From Hymenobacter perfusus (lineage in GTDB: Bacteria > Bacteroidota > Bacteroidia > Cytophagales > Hymenobacteraceae), in the NCBI RefSeq assembly GCF_003944765.1, contig NZ_RWIU01000003.1, forward strand, positions 248,001 to 312,000: DNA of 64,000 nucleotides, in the 5' to 3' direction. Positions 34,240 through 42,933 of this stretch are shown one piece after another; position 1 is the stretch's first letter; every line of letters starts with the position of its first letter. Below the pieces are notes generated by a model. The model saw only the letters and a list, made by a program, of their open reading frames with translations, did no database searches and was not told the origin of the DNA. The translations under genes were made by a program, and so were the position numbers.

Positions 34240-34343
34240 GTCATGCTGAGCGAAGCGTAGTCGAAGCATCTCTACCTCTGACTAATCAATAGCATTGCAA
34301 CGAAGCGGTAGAGATGCTTCGACTACGCTTCGCTCAGCATGAC
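34240..34343. repeat. 'GTCATGCTGAG' family inverted repeat, copy 2 (perfect 37-bp arms)
   Basis: Arms 34240-34276 and 34307-34343 are perfect 37-bp reverse complements around a 30-base centre. Twenty-nine bases (34294-34322) are identical to 60191-60219, and the arm ends match the copy at 12877-13019. It sits between lysC and lysA. Confidence 0.85.
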
Positions 34344-34361
34344 GGTCTGTTTTTCCTATGG

Positions 34362-35687
34362 TTACCCCCGAAACAACCCCGCATTCAGGGCCTGCAACGC
34401 GCGGGTTTTGTCGGTGGTGCTCACCAGAATGCTGATGTTGTTGGGCGAGCCGCCGTAGCTGATCATGCGCACTGGAATATCCTTGAGGGCCGCGAAGGCG
34501 CGGTTAGCCGAGCCGTGGGCGTCCTGCTCCAGATTACCTACCAGACAGATGATGCTCTGGTTTTCATCCACCACCACCGAGCCGAAGCGACGCAGCTCCT
34601 CCAGGATCTGGGGCAGGCGGGTGGCGTCGTCGATGGTCAGGGACACGGCTACCTCGGAGGTCGTAATCATGTCGATGGAGGTGCGGTACCGCTCGAAAAT
34701 CTCGAACAGGCTGCGTAGGAAACCGTGGGCCAGCAGCATCCGGCTCGATTTCACGTTGATGGCCGTAATGCCGTCCTTGGCGGCCACGGCCTTGATGGCT
34801 TCAGCACCGGTGCGGCTGGAAATGATGGTGCCGGGGGCCTCGGGCTGCATAGTATTGAGCAGGCGCACCGGAATGCCGTGCTTGGCCGCCGGCAGAATGG
34901 AGCTGGGGTGCAGAATCTTGGCCCCGAAGTAGGCCAGCTCCGCCGCCTCGTCAAACGACAGCTCCCGGATAGGGTAGGTGCCCTGCACAATGCGCGGGTC
35001 GTTGTTGTGCAGCCCGTCGATGTCGGTCCAGATCTGGATTTCCTCGGCCCCCACGGCGGCCCCAATCAGGGAAGCGGAGTAGTCGGAGCCGCCGCGCTTG
35101 AGGTTGTCGATGGAGCCCTGGGCGCTGCGGCAGATGTAGCCCTGGGTGATGAACAGCGCCTGCGCAGCGTGCGGGGCCAGCGTGGTGGCCAGCAGCTCCC
35201 GGATGGCGGGCGCGTCGGGCTCCTCGTCCACATCGAGGCGCATGAAGTCGAGGGCGGGCAGCAGCACGGCCGGGCGGCCCAGCACCTGCGTCACGTACCG
35301 ATGCACCAGCAACGTACTCAGCAGCTCGCCCTGGGCCAGAATCACCCGCTCGCCATCAGCCGAAAGCGGCGCGGCCGTGAGGCCCAGCAGCGTATCAAAG
35401 TGGTGGTCGAGGTCTTGAATGGCTTGCTCGGCCACGGCGGCCTCGGGCAGCAGCTCGCGGGCCACCTCGTGGTAGCGCTGGCGCAGGGCCTCAATGCGGG
35501 CGGTGGCGGTGCTGGCATCACCGGCGTAGAGCAGCTGCCCGATTTCGACCAGGGCGTTGGTGGTACCGCTCATGGCCGACAGCACCACGATGCGCCGCTG
35601 CAGATGCGGGGCGTGAATCAGCTCTGCCACCTCGCGCATCCGCTGCGCCGACCCAACGGACGTGCCGCCAAACTTCAGAATTTTCAT
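34362..35687 (-). CDS. lysC: Aspartate kinase (monofunctional, lysine-branch type)
   Basis: A 441-residue protein phosphorylates L-aspartate, the first step to lysine, threonine and methionine. The kinase domain has 'MKILKFGGTSVGSAQRM', 'RGGSDYSA' and 'WTDIDGLHNNDPRIV'. Two C-terminal ACT domains follow ('GITAINVKSSRMLL', 'SIICLVGNLE', 'ISYGGSPNNISILV'), which usually bind the feedback inhibitor. There is no homoserine dehydrogenase domain. The start at 35753 only extends into non-family sequence; ATG 35687 is chosen. It is followed by lysA, which suggests feedback by lysine. Confidence 0.95.
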   Translation of the reverse strand: MKILKFGGTSVGSAQRMREVAELIHAPHLQRRIVVLSAMSGTTNALVEIGQLLYAGDASTATARIEALRQRYHEVARELLPEAAVAEQAIQDLDHHFDTLLGLTAAPLSADGERVILAQGELLSTLLVHRYVTQVLGRPAVLLPALDFMRLDVDEEPDAPAIRELLATTLAPHAAQALFITQGYICRSAQGSIDNLKRGGSDYSASLIGAAVGAEEIQIWTDIDGLHNNDPRIVQGTYPIRELSFDEAAELAYFGAKILHPSSILPAAKHGIPVRLLNTMQPEAPGTIISSRTGAEAIKAVAAKDGITAINVKSSRMLLAHGFLRSLFEIFERYRTSIDMITTSEVAVSLTIDDATRLPQILEELRRFGSVVVDENQSIICLVGNLEQDAHGSANRAFAALKDIPVRMISYGGSPNNISILVSTTDKTRALQALNAGLFRG

Positions 35688-35764
35688 ACTAGCAGGAAAC
35701 CGAATCGGAGAGTCGGCAAAAGTGCCCGCTAGGTTGCGGGCAAGGTGAAACATCGGGTCAAAAA

Positions 35765-35800
35765 AGAAGCGCCGGCCCTTGGCAGGACCGGCGCTGGAAA
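35765..35800 (-). terminator. Intrinsic terminator, - strand
   Basis: A GC stem with one mismatch (arms 35769-35779 and 35786-35796) is followed on the - strand by a run of Ts (TTCTTTTTT). It would end a transcript coming from about 36,000, just before lysC. Confidence 0.75.
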
Positions 35801-35841
35801 GTTCAGTGGTAGCGGTGAGGTACGACGAACGGTTGCGACGG

Positions 35842-36000
35842 TCAGGTCGGGTTACGTTTCTTCGATTTTTTGACCATCATGAGGCCCACGGCTAGGCCGC
35901 CGGCTACCCGCTTGCCGCGCTTCGGCGTTGTACACGCCACGCCCGCACCAGCAGCAGCCGGGGAGGCAAAGGAAGCGTACGAAACAACGGAAACGAGCAT
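35842..36000 (-). CDS. Small basic ORF (52 residues), uncertain
   Basis: The 52-codon ORF begins at an ATG with an in-frame stop shortly upstream and reads as a short Ala/Val-rich stretch ('SVVSYASFASPAAAGAGVAC'), then a basic tail ending 'KKSKKRNPT'. An intrinsic terminator lies 42 bases after its stop, which supports a transcript here. No family is recognised. The remaining gap between lysC and the next gene (36001-36215) shows nothing clear. Confidence 0.35.
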   Translation of the reverse strand: MLVSVVSYASFASPAAAGAGVACTTPKRGKRVAGGLAVGLMMVKKSKKRNPT

Positions 36001-36215
36001 AACAGAAGGTCAGGAGCAGGGCCGGATAGCAGGTTCTGCGCCGTTTTGTGGCCGCAAGTACGGCTGTGGGCACGGTAACTTCCAAATCGGAAGCGTAAAA
36101 ACTGTTTGCCAGCCGATCAGAATACTAGCGCGGCAGTAGTACGGAGCCGTTGTTTCGCGTTCCGTTTAGCAGATCATTGTTTCATAGCGAAATGCGCAGC
36201 AACGGCTGCACGCTA

Positions 36216-36719
36216 CTACCCCGCCAGCTGCTTTCTTACCCACTCGACCAACGTACCTTTCGAGTCCAGCTTCGTCAGCTCGTCCAGCTGCTTGTTTTTG
36301 CGGAAGCCGCCGGCCCGGTAGGCGCGCAGCATCGTCCGGATGCCTTCGGTGTTGAGCACGGCCGGATCTTTCACCTCGGGGTGCTGGAGCTGGTAGCGCG
36401 CCCAGCCGCCCATAAACAGCATCAGCAGCTCCGAATCCTGGCCCGCGAGGTCGGCCACGTACTTCTGCAGCTGCACCGACACCGAAGAGCTGCCGCTGAT
36501 CCACTGGAACAGGAACTGGTCGGCCTGCTTGCGGAGCTCGGGCTGCTGGCCCAGCGGGGTTTTCTCCAGCCAGTTCACGGTGGCTACTACCTGGGGCTCA
36601 TATTCGATATAGTCGTCGGCGGTTTGCAGCGAGTAGCCGGTGGGTGCCTGGTAGCTGGTTTGGGCCTGGGCTGCCGTGGCTAGCAGGCTTGCCAGGAGGC
36701 AAAGAGTAACAATTTTCAT
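36216..36719 (-). CDS. Exported protein of unknown function
   Basis: A 167-residue protein has a standard signal peptide (residues 1-19, 'LATAAQA'). The mature part is alpha-helical, with 'DDYIEYEPQVVATVNWLE', 'LMLFMGGWARYQL' and 'EGIRTMLRAYRAGG'. No catalytic motif is seen. Similar short helical exported proteins are frequent in Cytophagales. It is read in the same direction as the slipin gene upstream, but a terminator separates them. Confidence 0.75.
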   Translation of the reverse strand: MKIVTLCLLASLLATAAQAQTSYQAPTGYSLQTADDYIEYEPQVVATVNWLEKTPLGQQPELRKQADQFLFQWISGSSSVSVQLQKYVADLAGQDSELLMLFMGGWARYQLQHPEVKDPAVLNTEGIRTMLRAYRAGGFRKNKQLDELTKLDSKGTLVEWVRKQLAG

Positions 36720-36804
36720 AAGGCGAAAAGGAATAGAGTAGCGGGAGAAAACGTACCGTTAAACCTATCGAAAAATCGGGCTGGTTGGTGGTGGCACCAC
36801 GCAT

Positions 36805-36841
36805 AAAAAACGCCGGCACAACGAATGGTTGTGCCGGCGGT
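36805..36841 (-). terminator. Intrinsic terminator after the slipin gene
   Basis: Perfect 12-bp arms (36811-36822/36828-36839) with a five-base loop are followed on the - strand by TTTTTT. It ends the slipin transcript 34 bases after its stop codon. Confidence 0.88.
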
Positions 36842-36874
36842 GCCGGGCGCGGCCAGTGCAGCGAAAGGGGCCGC

Positions 36875-37642
36875 CTACGAAACCGTGGTGCCCGACTGAT
36901 TTTGCGCGAAACCCCGGGCCAGATTGGTGAACTCGGAGGGGATGAGCACCACGGTAGTCGTGTTGTTATCGATGCCGATTTCCGAGAGCATCTGCATGCG
37001 GCGCAGCTCCAGGGCCATGGGGCTGCTTTCCATCTGCTTGGCGCCCTGGGTGAGCTTGAGGGAGGCTTCCAGCTCGGCTTCGGCCTTGATGATGCGGGCC
37101 CGTTTTTCGCGGATGGCCTCGGCCTCGCGGGCCATGGCGCGCTGCATGGATTCGGGAATTTCCACGTCCTTGATTTCCACCATCTCAATCTGCACGCCCC
37201 AGGGCTCGGTGGCAGCATCCACCAGCCGCTGCAGCGTGGCGTTGATTTCCTGGCGCGACTTGAGCACTTCATCCAACTGGTGCTGGCCGATGACGTTGCG
37301 CAGGGCCGTGACTGAGAGCTGGTACACGGCCTGGTTGAAGTTGGCCACCTTGATGATGGCCTTCTCGGGGCTGAGCACCCGGAACCAGAGCACGGCGTTT
37401 ACCTTGATGGTTACCGAGTCTTTGGTGATGGTTTCCTGCTGCTCCAGTTCTACGGTTTTGGTGCGCATATCCACCGTGATGCGGCGCTCAATGAACGGGA
37501 TAATCCAGTACAGCCCCGGCCCGCGCTGGCCCACAAACCGGCCCAGTCGAAACACAATGGCCCGCTCGTACTCCTGGGCAATGCACAGGCCCATAAAGAG
37601 CAAAATCACGCCTACACCCAGAAAAATAAGTAATCCGGTCAT
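36875..37642 (-). CDS. Slipin/stomatin (SPFH-domain) membrane protein
   Basis: A 255-residue protein has one N-terminal membrane helix (about 3-20), then an SPFH/Band 7 domain: 'QEYERAIVFRLGRFVGQRGPG', 'RTKTVELEQQETITKDSVTI' and 'ALRNVIGQHQLDEVLKSR'. An Ala/Glu-rich coiled coil follows (about 165-225), as in stomatins. These proteins oligomerise in membrane microdomains. They often pair with an NfeD gene, but none is adjacent. The ATG at 37642 is preferred over a TTG two codons earlier. Confidence 0.92.
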   Translation of the reverse strand: MTGLLIFLGVGVILLFMGLCIAQEYERAIVFRLGRFVGQRGPGLYWIIPFIERRITVDMRTKTVELEQQETITKDSVTIKVNAVLWFRVLSPEKAIIKVANFNQAVYQLSVTALRNVIGQHQLDEVLKSRQEINATLQRLVDAATEPWGVQIEMVEIKDVEIPESMQRAMAREAEAIREKRARIIKAEAELEASLKLTQGAKQMESSPMALELRRMQMLSEIGIDNNTTTVVLIPSEFTNLARGFAQNQSGTTVS

Positions 37643-37648
37643 ATCCAA

Positions 37649-38106
37649 CGGTGGCCAACGGCCAAAAATGAGAAAGATAGACTACCGGGTACAGGCACCG
37701 TGCCAGCTACGCGTACCAGCTGCAAAAACCCAACTAAAACGCTGAAAACGAACTTTCAGCCCGCCACCGGTAAGCCGGGAGCGTACTCCACCTTACCGTT
37801 TTGGTAGGGTGGGCCTGCCACTCTGGTAGGGCCGCCCCCGGTCCGGGTGGTTTAAGTGCTCAGCCAGAAGCAAGCGTAGTGTTCTGGCTGTTCGCCTCAC
37901 CCCCCGGCCCCCTCTCCGAAAAAGGAGAGGGGGAGCCAGGCGATACGTTTGTGGGCTTACTTATCACCGAGTACTTAGCGCCGATGAAAAGGCAGGTGGA
38001 GGGTTGGGTGCGCCGGAAGAAAATAGCCGGCCCCTACGCACATTCGGCCCCACCTGCCGGGGCGAGTGGGGCCGAATGTGCGTAGAAAGCGGTAGTCAGA
38101 AGCCGC
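37649..38106. other. Gene-free gap with three hairpins
   Basis: No convincing ORF. Three inverted repeats are seen: 9-bp arms at 37861-37869/37882-37890; 10-bp pyrimidine/purine arms at 37908-37917/37924-37933; and a perfect 20-bp hairpin at 38034-38053/38066-38085 just after the stop codon of the lectin-toxin gene. None has a T-run. The last may still block transcription or protect the 3' end. Confidence 0.6.
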
Positions 38107-40041
38107 TTACCACTGCCCGGGGGCAAACTCCCGGGTAGTAAAATCCTGCTCCAGCTCGGCTTCAGCCAAAACCTGCTCCTCCAACTCCTGGGGTTGGGGG
38201 GCGCGGACCAAGCGGGGGCGCGAAGGCTCGGCCAGTTGAGGCTCGGCGGGCGAGAGGTTGCCCGTCCAGTCGTACTGCCAGCTGTATTCCCAGTGAAAGC
38301 ACAGGCCGCCGCCGCCGTTGGAGAAACCCGTGAGGCGGGGGCTGAGCGCATCGTCCAGGCCGGCCCGGAACTCCAGCAGCACCCTGTCAAACAGGGAGTC
38401 GCCGTACACGGAGGGGTCGGGCGCGTCGGTGGGGTTGCCGGTGGTGAATACGTTGCCCAGGTTGGTTTCGAAGGTGAGGGCCACCAGGTACACGTTGCGC
38501 TCCAGGCCGTAGGCGTTGATGATGTACTCATCGGGCTGGAGCGGGAAGTTCTTGACGGTGGTGCCTTCCTGCCCCGTTACCCGCTTGCGGCCATCGGCGT
38601 AGCGTACCGTCAAGCCCGAAAAATGACCGTTGGTACTGCTAATGCTCAGGTGCGTGATGGTGCCGGTTACCAGTGGGGGCGCGTCCTCGGTGCGGCGGCA
38701 CGGAAACGGCCCCACCGCCCGGCGGATGGTTTCCTGCGCGGGCCGCTCGGTTACGTCGGGGTCCAGGAAGCGCCAGAGGCGGGTGGGTGACAGCACCGCG
38801 TCCATCTCGGCGTTGAACTGCTCCGTCACCTGCGCCAGCCGGGCCTTGTACGCCTGCTGCGTGTGCGTGTAATCGTACATCAGGCCCCGGTCGCGGCCCT
38901 GGCGCACAATTTCACTGAAGCGCTTGCGCCAGCCCGCCCCCTCATCCCAGGCGTAGTAGGGGTGGGTGGTGCCTATTTTGTCCAGCCGCCATTTCAGGGC
39001 CTTGGCCCGGGCCGCGGTTATGGTGCGGGTGTATTCCTGAATGCTGGTTTTGAGCTTGGTTTTGTACACGCCCTTGGCCTTGGCCCGCTCGTCGGCCTTC
39101 ATATCGGGGTGCATCAGGTCGTAGTCCCGCACAATCTGGGCGTAGGCCCCCAGTACCAGCGTGCCCCAGGCCGACAAATGGGAGAGGATGCGGTGACTCT
39201 CGAGATATTCCTGTTTGGTGAAGTTCCAGGCGGCGTCGGTGGTGCCCGTGGTAATGGCTACCAGGTGCACGTAGCGGTTGGGGTGGGGCAGGTCCGGGTC
39301 GTTGGCCAGGCGCAGGTTCTCAATCAGGGCGGAGAGGTGGCCTTCCAGAATCCCCAGTTGCTGGTGTTGCAGCATTTCCCGCACGCGCACGTCCACGTAG
39401 GTTTTCATCTGCTGCCAGAAGCGCTGGTCGCCGTCGGTGGGCCAGAGGAAGCCAATCACGCCCGATAAAGCGCCGCCCACCTTCGGAATCACCCCGGCCA
39501 GGCCCAGCACCAGCATGCGCGCGTAGTTGGTGTAGGTCTGGAAGGAGGTGGTGTTCAGGGGCAGGTTTCTGTTGGGCACGGCCACCAGCCGGAACAGCTG
39601 GTTTTCGGTGGTGCTGGGGCTGTGCTGCACCAGCCGGGCCCCGGCCGCCGTGGTGTTGCCGTACACATCCAGCAACTTGCCCGTGTACTGGCTGATGATG
39701 CGGTAGTAGCCGTTGCCAGCCGGTACCAGCCGGAACTTCTGAAATTCAACCCCCGGCTTCCAATCGGCCTGGGCAATAGGCGTCCCGTCGTCCCGGCCCT
39801 GGCCCTGGCGGGAGCCCAGGGGTTCCAGGTACAGGTCGCGGCCCCCGGGCTTGATCCAGAACAGGAAGTTGGGGGCGGTATCGAAGCGGAAGTGCTGCTG
39901 GGGCTGGGGCGCATCCGGGTTCCAGGTCTGCTGCTCGATTTCGGCCCAGGCTTTGCCGGAGTTGTCGCGGACGCCCAGGGGCATGTTGCTGTTCTTGGCT
40001 ATCAGAAAATAGCTTGTGTCGGGGGCGGGTCTGAATCCCAT
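38107..40041 (-). CDS. Candidate pore-forming toxin: ricin-B lectin + Cry-like helical domain + jacalin-like lectin
   Basis: This 644-residue protein has no signal peptide. Residues about 1-155 fit a ricin-B-type beta-trefoil: three Q-x-F-type repeats, 'QQHFRF' (48-53), 'FQKFRLV' (100-106) and 'NQLFRLV' (147-153), with 'GKLLDVYGN' between. Residues about 170-420 are all-helical. They open with a hydrophobic glycine-rich helix ending in 'FLWPTDGD' (about 198-205), then 'FWQQMKTYVDVRVREML' and 'LEGHLSALIENL', which closely recalls domain I of Cry delta-endotoxins. Residues about 460-585 resemble a jacalin-like lectin ('GLTVRYADGRKRVTGQEG', 'NVYLVALTFETNLGN'). The gene is about 3 kb from the eCIS ATPase, so it is a plausible injected or released payload. 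Domain calls are by eye; toxicity is inference. Confidence 0.65.
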   Translation of the reverse strand: MGFRPAPDTSYFLIAKNSNMPLGVRDNSGKAWAEIEQQTWNPDAPQPQQHFRFDTAPNFLFWIKPGGRDLYLEPLGSRQGQGRDDGTPIAQADWKPGVEFQKFRLVPAGNGYYRIISQYTGKLLDVYGNTTAAGARLVQHSPSTTENQLFRLVAVPNRNLPLNTTSFQTYTNYARMLVLGLAGVIPKVGGALSGVIGFLWPTDGDQRFWQQMKTYVDVRVREMLQHQQLGILEGHLSALIENLRLANDPDLPHPNRYVHLVAITTGTTDAAWNFTKQEYLESHRILSHLSAWGTLVLGAYAQIVRDYDLMHPDMKADERAKAKGVYKTKLKTSIQEYTRTITAARAKALKWRLDKIGTTHPYYAWDEGAGWRKRFSEIVRQGRDRGLMYDYTHTQQAYKARLAQVTEQFNAEMDAVLSPTRLWRFLDPDVTERPAQETIRRAVGPFPCRRTEDAPPLVTGTITHLSISSTNGHFSGLTVRYADGRKRVTGQEGTTVKNFPLQPDEYIINAYGLERNVYLVALTFETNLGNVFTTGNPTDAPDPSVYGDSLFDRVLLEFRAGLDDALSPRLTGFSNGGGGLCFHWEYSWQYDWTGNLSPAEPQLAEPSRPRLVRAPQPQELEEQVLAEAELEQDFTTREFAPGQW

Positions 40042-40113
40042 GTGGAAAGGAAATTAGGTGAAGAGGAACTAGAGTCCAAACCTTCACCGCAACCCATACT
40101 TTTTCCAAAAACA

Positions 40114-40130
40114 GGCCGTAGACAAAGTGT
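40114..40130 (-). promoter_or_regulatory. 'ACACTTTGTCTACG' motif upstream of the lectin-toxin gene
   Basis: Read on the - strand, 'ACACTTTGTCTACGGCC' lies about 75 bases before the toxin start codon. The same 12-base core 'ACACTTTGTCTA' plus a GCC end occurs twice (27232-27253 and 27630-27651) before the fibre-like gene. A shared regulator site is possible. The rest of the 260-base divergent gap shows only 'TATCTTAA' (40261-40268), a possible -7 box for the small + strand gene. Confidence 0.4.
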
Positions 40131-40301
40131 GTACAGAGTGCGTAAGGATGTACAGATAAGCCGGTTAAAATTGGTTGTCCCGCTCGTTTGCCCGGCCGCC
40201 CGGCCGGTAATTCAGGAAAACAAATATGGCGCCGGGCAAAGGCGGCACCGCGCCGCCGCGTATCTTAAAGCCCGAATAGTGCGGAGTTTTATAGAAAGCC
40301 G

Positions 40302-40559
40302 ATGACTAAGATCCTACCCATTGTTTTGCGGGAATTGCTGTGGCTGTTTGCGGCCCTGCTGATAGCGGCTATTCTGGCCACCATGCTGCACGCCGGGTTG
40401 CAGGCCCAAGGCACGTTGTACCGGCAGCTGCTGGCGGAGGTGCCTTCCGCGGCCCCGTTTCACTTGGGCCTGCTGTTTTTTGCTTTGTGTCTGGTGGGCG
40501 TGTACGTGAGCCGGCTGGCCGTGGCGGCCGTCGACTCGCTGCTGAAAAGCCAGCACTAG
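40302..40559 (+). CDS. Small two-helix membrane protein
   Basis: An 85-residue ORF contains two hydrophobic helices (about 8-30 and 52-76) separated by a short polar loop. It starts with ATG and overlaps the stop codon of the convergent GH18-like gene by four bases. No family is recognised. It shares the divergent promoter gap with the lectin-toxin gene, so an immunity or membrane-protection role could be imagined, but nothing in the sequence shows it. Confidence 0.6.
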   Translation: MTKILPIVLRELLWLFAALLIAAILATMLHAGLQAQGTLYRQLLAEVPSAAPFHLGLLFFALCLVGVYVSRLAVAAVDSLLKSQH

Positions 40560-42853
40560 GGCAGAATCTGCTGCCGCCAGTAGCGGCGGTAAAGCAGCAC
40601 GTTCAGCAGCAGCAGCCCCAGGCCCAGGGCCACGAACAGCCAGCCGGAAAGCGTGAGCAGCCCCGCCCAGAAAGCGTAGCCGACCACGCACAGACTGCAC
40701 AAACCGATGAGCAGGCTTACGCTCACCAGCAGCGGCGGCGCGTCCAGCAACTCGGCGGCGCGGCGGTAGGTGGCAATCAGCAGCCCCAGCAGCAGAAAGC
40801 CGATGAGCACCACCGCCCCGAACAGCACCAGCTGCCGGACCGCCGACAGCCGCCCCGCCACATCCTTCGGCTTGGCCGCCGCCGGAATGGGCTCGGTGAA
40901 ATTGGCCTGAATCAGGTTCCAGGTCTGGGCTGGTTTGGCATCGTAGCCCAACGCCCAGATGCCCACGCCGCCCAACTTCTCTTCGAGCAGCCAGGCGTAC
41001 TTGGGAGCCAGGCTAACGGAATCTTCCCACCAGGCCTGCGGGGCGGGCTGCCCGAACTGGGTGGGGGCGAGGCTGCTGGAATTCTGGCTCAGGCTGGTGA
41101 GGTCCAGCTTGCCATCGGAAACGGGCAGAAACGGCCGGAGCTGGCGGTTGGTCCAGTACTGCGGGGCCTGCAAGTCGCCCACCCGCTGGCCGCCCAGGCT
41201 GTCTACCTGCCACACTTTGGCCAGGTGCGGGAAGCCCACCACCAGCTGCCGGCGCGGTACGCTACCCTGCTGCAGGTAGTACGCCACCGAGGTAGTAATG
41301 CTGTGCGGCCCCCAGACTTCGCCGGGTTTTAGCGGGGCCAGAGGGCCGGGTACTATCTGGTTGTAGGGCGTGTAATCGAAGGCCTTCACGATGAACAGGC
41401 TCACCAGGTGCTGCACGGCCCGCAGGTTGCGGTAGGTGCCGGTGCTGTCCACGGCTGGTACGTTCAGGGTCAGCTGGTACGAGGAATCCTGAGCCCACAG
41501 GCGCACGGCCAGGCGGGCAATAAAGTCCTGCAACTCCTGCGAGTGGTCGGTGAGCGGGCGCATGGCCGGCGGCACCACGTCCTGGTACGACGCGGCCCGG
41601 CGCCGCACGTCCAGCTGGGCCTGCTGCTTGCGGGTTAGCTGGGCCTGAGTGGCGGCCTGTTGCTCGGTAGTAAGAGCCTGCTGCTGCGCGGTGGCAGCCT
41701 GCTGCGGCAGACGGGCCTGTTGCCGGGCCGCGTAGTTGCGGGTGAGCTGGGCGTTCAGCCGCAGCTTCTTCCGCAGACTGCTTTCCTCGTTGGCCAGCTG
41801 GCTTTTTTGCTTGTCCAGGTCCTGCTGCTCCTTCGTAAACTGGGCCTGGTCAATGGCCAGCTGCTCCTTGGCCTTCTTATCCAGATCAAACCAGCCAACC
41901 ACCGTGCCCCAGATGAGCCCGTGCTTGGGCAGCGGCTGCGGGGCCTTTTTCTGGTGGGCGGTAATGGTTACTTCCAGGTTTTGCTGCTGTTGGGTGGTAG
42001 TGAGCAGGGCGGCCGTGAGGTTGTCTTTGTCGTCGGCTAATAGCAGCAGCGAATCGGGGGCCGCCGGGGTGAGCTGCTGCCGGAGGGCGGCGGCTTCGGC
42101 GGCCAGGGCATTTTCCTGCTTCCGGAGGTCGGCGGTTTGCTTTGTCAGCTGGCGGTTAAGCTGCCGGAATACCTGCGGCTTCTGGTCGGGCGGGGCAAAA
42201 TCCAGGTTTACGCCGTGCGCGCCGGTAGCTACCACCCGCGCCACAATGGCCGCCAGTAACCGGTTCTGGGCCGGCTGCCGACTTTCGTTCAGCAAAGAGT
42301 TGCGGCCTTCGGCGGCGGGGTAGGAGATGGTCAGCAGCACTTTGCAGGCCGATTTTTGCCGCCGCACCTGGGCCAGCAGGCTGTCGGGGCCGTAGCCGGC
42401 CGGCACGTCCAACAGTTGGCCCAGGTCGTTGGCCTGATAGCCGTAGTAGGCCACGTGGCTCAACAGACCGAAAGTGTAAGTTGCGCTGGCGTTGCCCAGC
42501 CAGTACGGGTGCCAGCCAAACACCACCGCGCCGGGCCTGAGTCGGCGGGGCGGGGCATCAGCAGCCGGTGCTTTGGGGGGCAGCTGGTAGCTTATGCCGC
42601 TGCTGAAGTCGTATTGGTCGGCGCGGCTGTACCGCTGCCGGTTCTGCACGCTGGGCGGCGGAATGGGTAGCGCGGGGTCGGTGAAGACACCCTGGAGCCG
42701 GCTGGCGGCCGGCCGGGCGGTGGTTTTCGGCTTCGTCCTGGCCGGCCGGCTCTGGCTGGAACCGGGGAAACCGGTAAGTAGCAGGCCCGGCAGCAGCAAC
42801 TGGCAAAGTTGCCGGGACGCGGTACGGCACGATAGAGTACGGAAGGGCTTCAC
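40556..42853 (-). CDS. GH18-like membrane protein with coiled-coil insertion, probably not a typical chitinase
   Basis: A 765-residue protein has a hydrophobic N-terminal signal (about 15-35). A GH18-like barrel starts at about 108 ('GAVVFGWHPYWLGN', 'LLSHVAYYGYQ', 'KVLLTISYP'). At the place of the DxxDxDxE catalytic motif it reads 'GVNLDFAPPD' (about 214-223), so the catalytic Glu appears replaced by Ala. A Gln/Lys/Glu-rich coiled coil of about 200 residues (230-430) interrupts the barrel, which resumes with 'QLVVGFPHLAKVW' and 'GVGIWALGYDA'. Three transmembrane helices end the protein (about 690-755). The start codon is GTG. It may be a peptidoglycan- or glycan-binding scaffold. Confidence 0.7.
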   Translation of the reverse strand: MKPFRTLSCRTASRQLCQLLLPGLLLTGFPGSSQSRPARTKPKTTARPAASRLQGVFTDPALPIPPPSVQNRQRYSRADQYDFSSGISYQLPPKAPAADAPPRRLRPGAVVFGWHPYWLGNASATYTFGLLSHVAYYGYQANDLGQLLDVPAGYGPDSLLAQVRRQKSACKVLLTISYPAAEGRNSLLNESRQPAQNRLLAAIVARVVATGAHGVNLDFAPPDQKPQVFRQLNRQLTKQTADLRKQENALAAEAAALRQQLTPAAPDSLLLLADDKDNLTAALLTTTQQQQNLEVTITAHQKKAPQPLPKHGLIWGTVVGWFDLDKKAKEQLAIDQAQFTKEQQDLDKQKSQLANEESSLRKKLRLNAQLTRNYAARQQARLPQQAATAQQQALTTEQQAATQAQLTRKQQAQLDVRRRAASYQDVVPPAMRPLTDHSQELQDFIARLAVRLWAQDSSYQLTLNVPAVDSTGTYRNLRAVQHLVSLFIVKAFDYTPYNQIVPGPLAPLKPGEVWGPHSITTSVAYYLQQGSVPRRQLVVGFPHLAKVWQVDSLGGQRVGDLQAPQYWTNRQLRPFLPVSDGKLDLTSLSQNSSSLAPTQFGQPAPQAWWEDSVSLAPKYAWLLEEKLGGVGIWALGYDAKPAQTWNLIQANFTEPIPAAAKPKDVAGRLSAVRQLVLFGAVVLIGFLLLGLLIATYRRAAELLDAPPLLVSVSLLIGLCSLCVVGYAFWAGLLTLSGWLFVALGLGLLLLNVLLYRRYWRQQILP

Positions 42854-42933
42854 CGGGCAAACAATGGATAAGTAGAAGGTAACACAGGCTGGGGAACCGG
42901 CGGCCCGGGAGGCCAGCGGCAGTTCAGTGGCGG

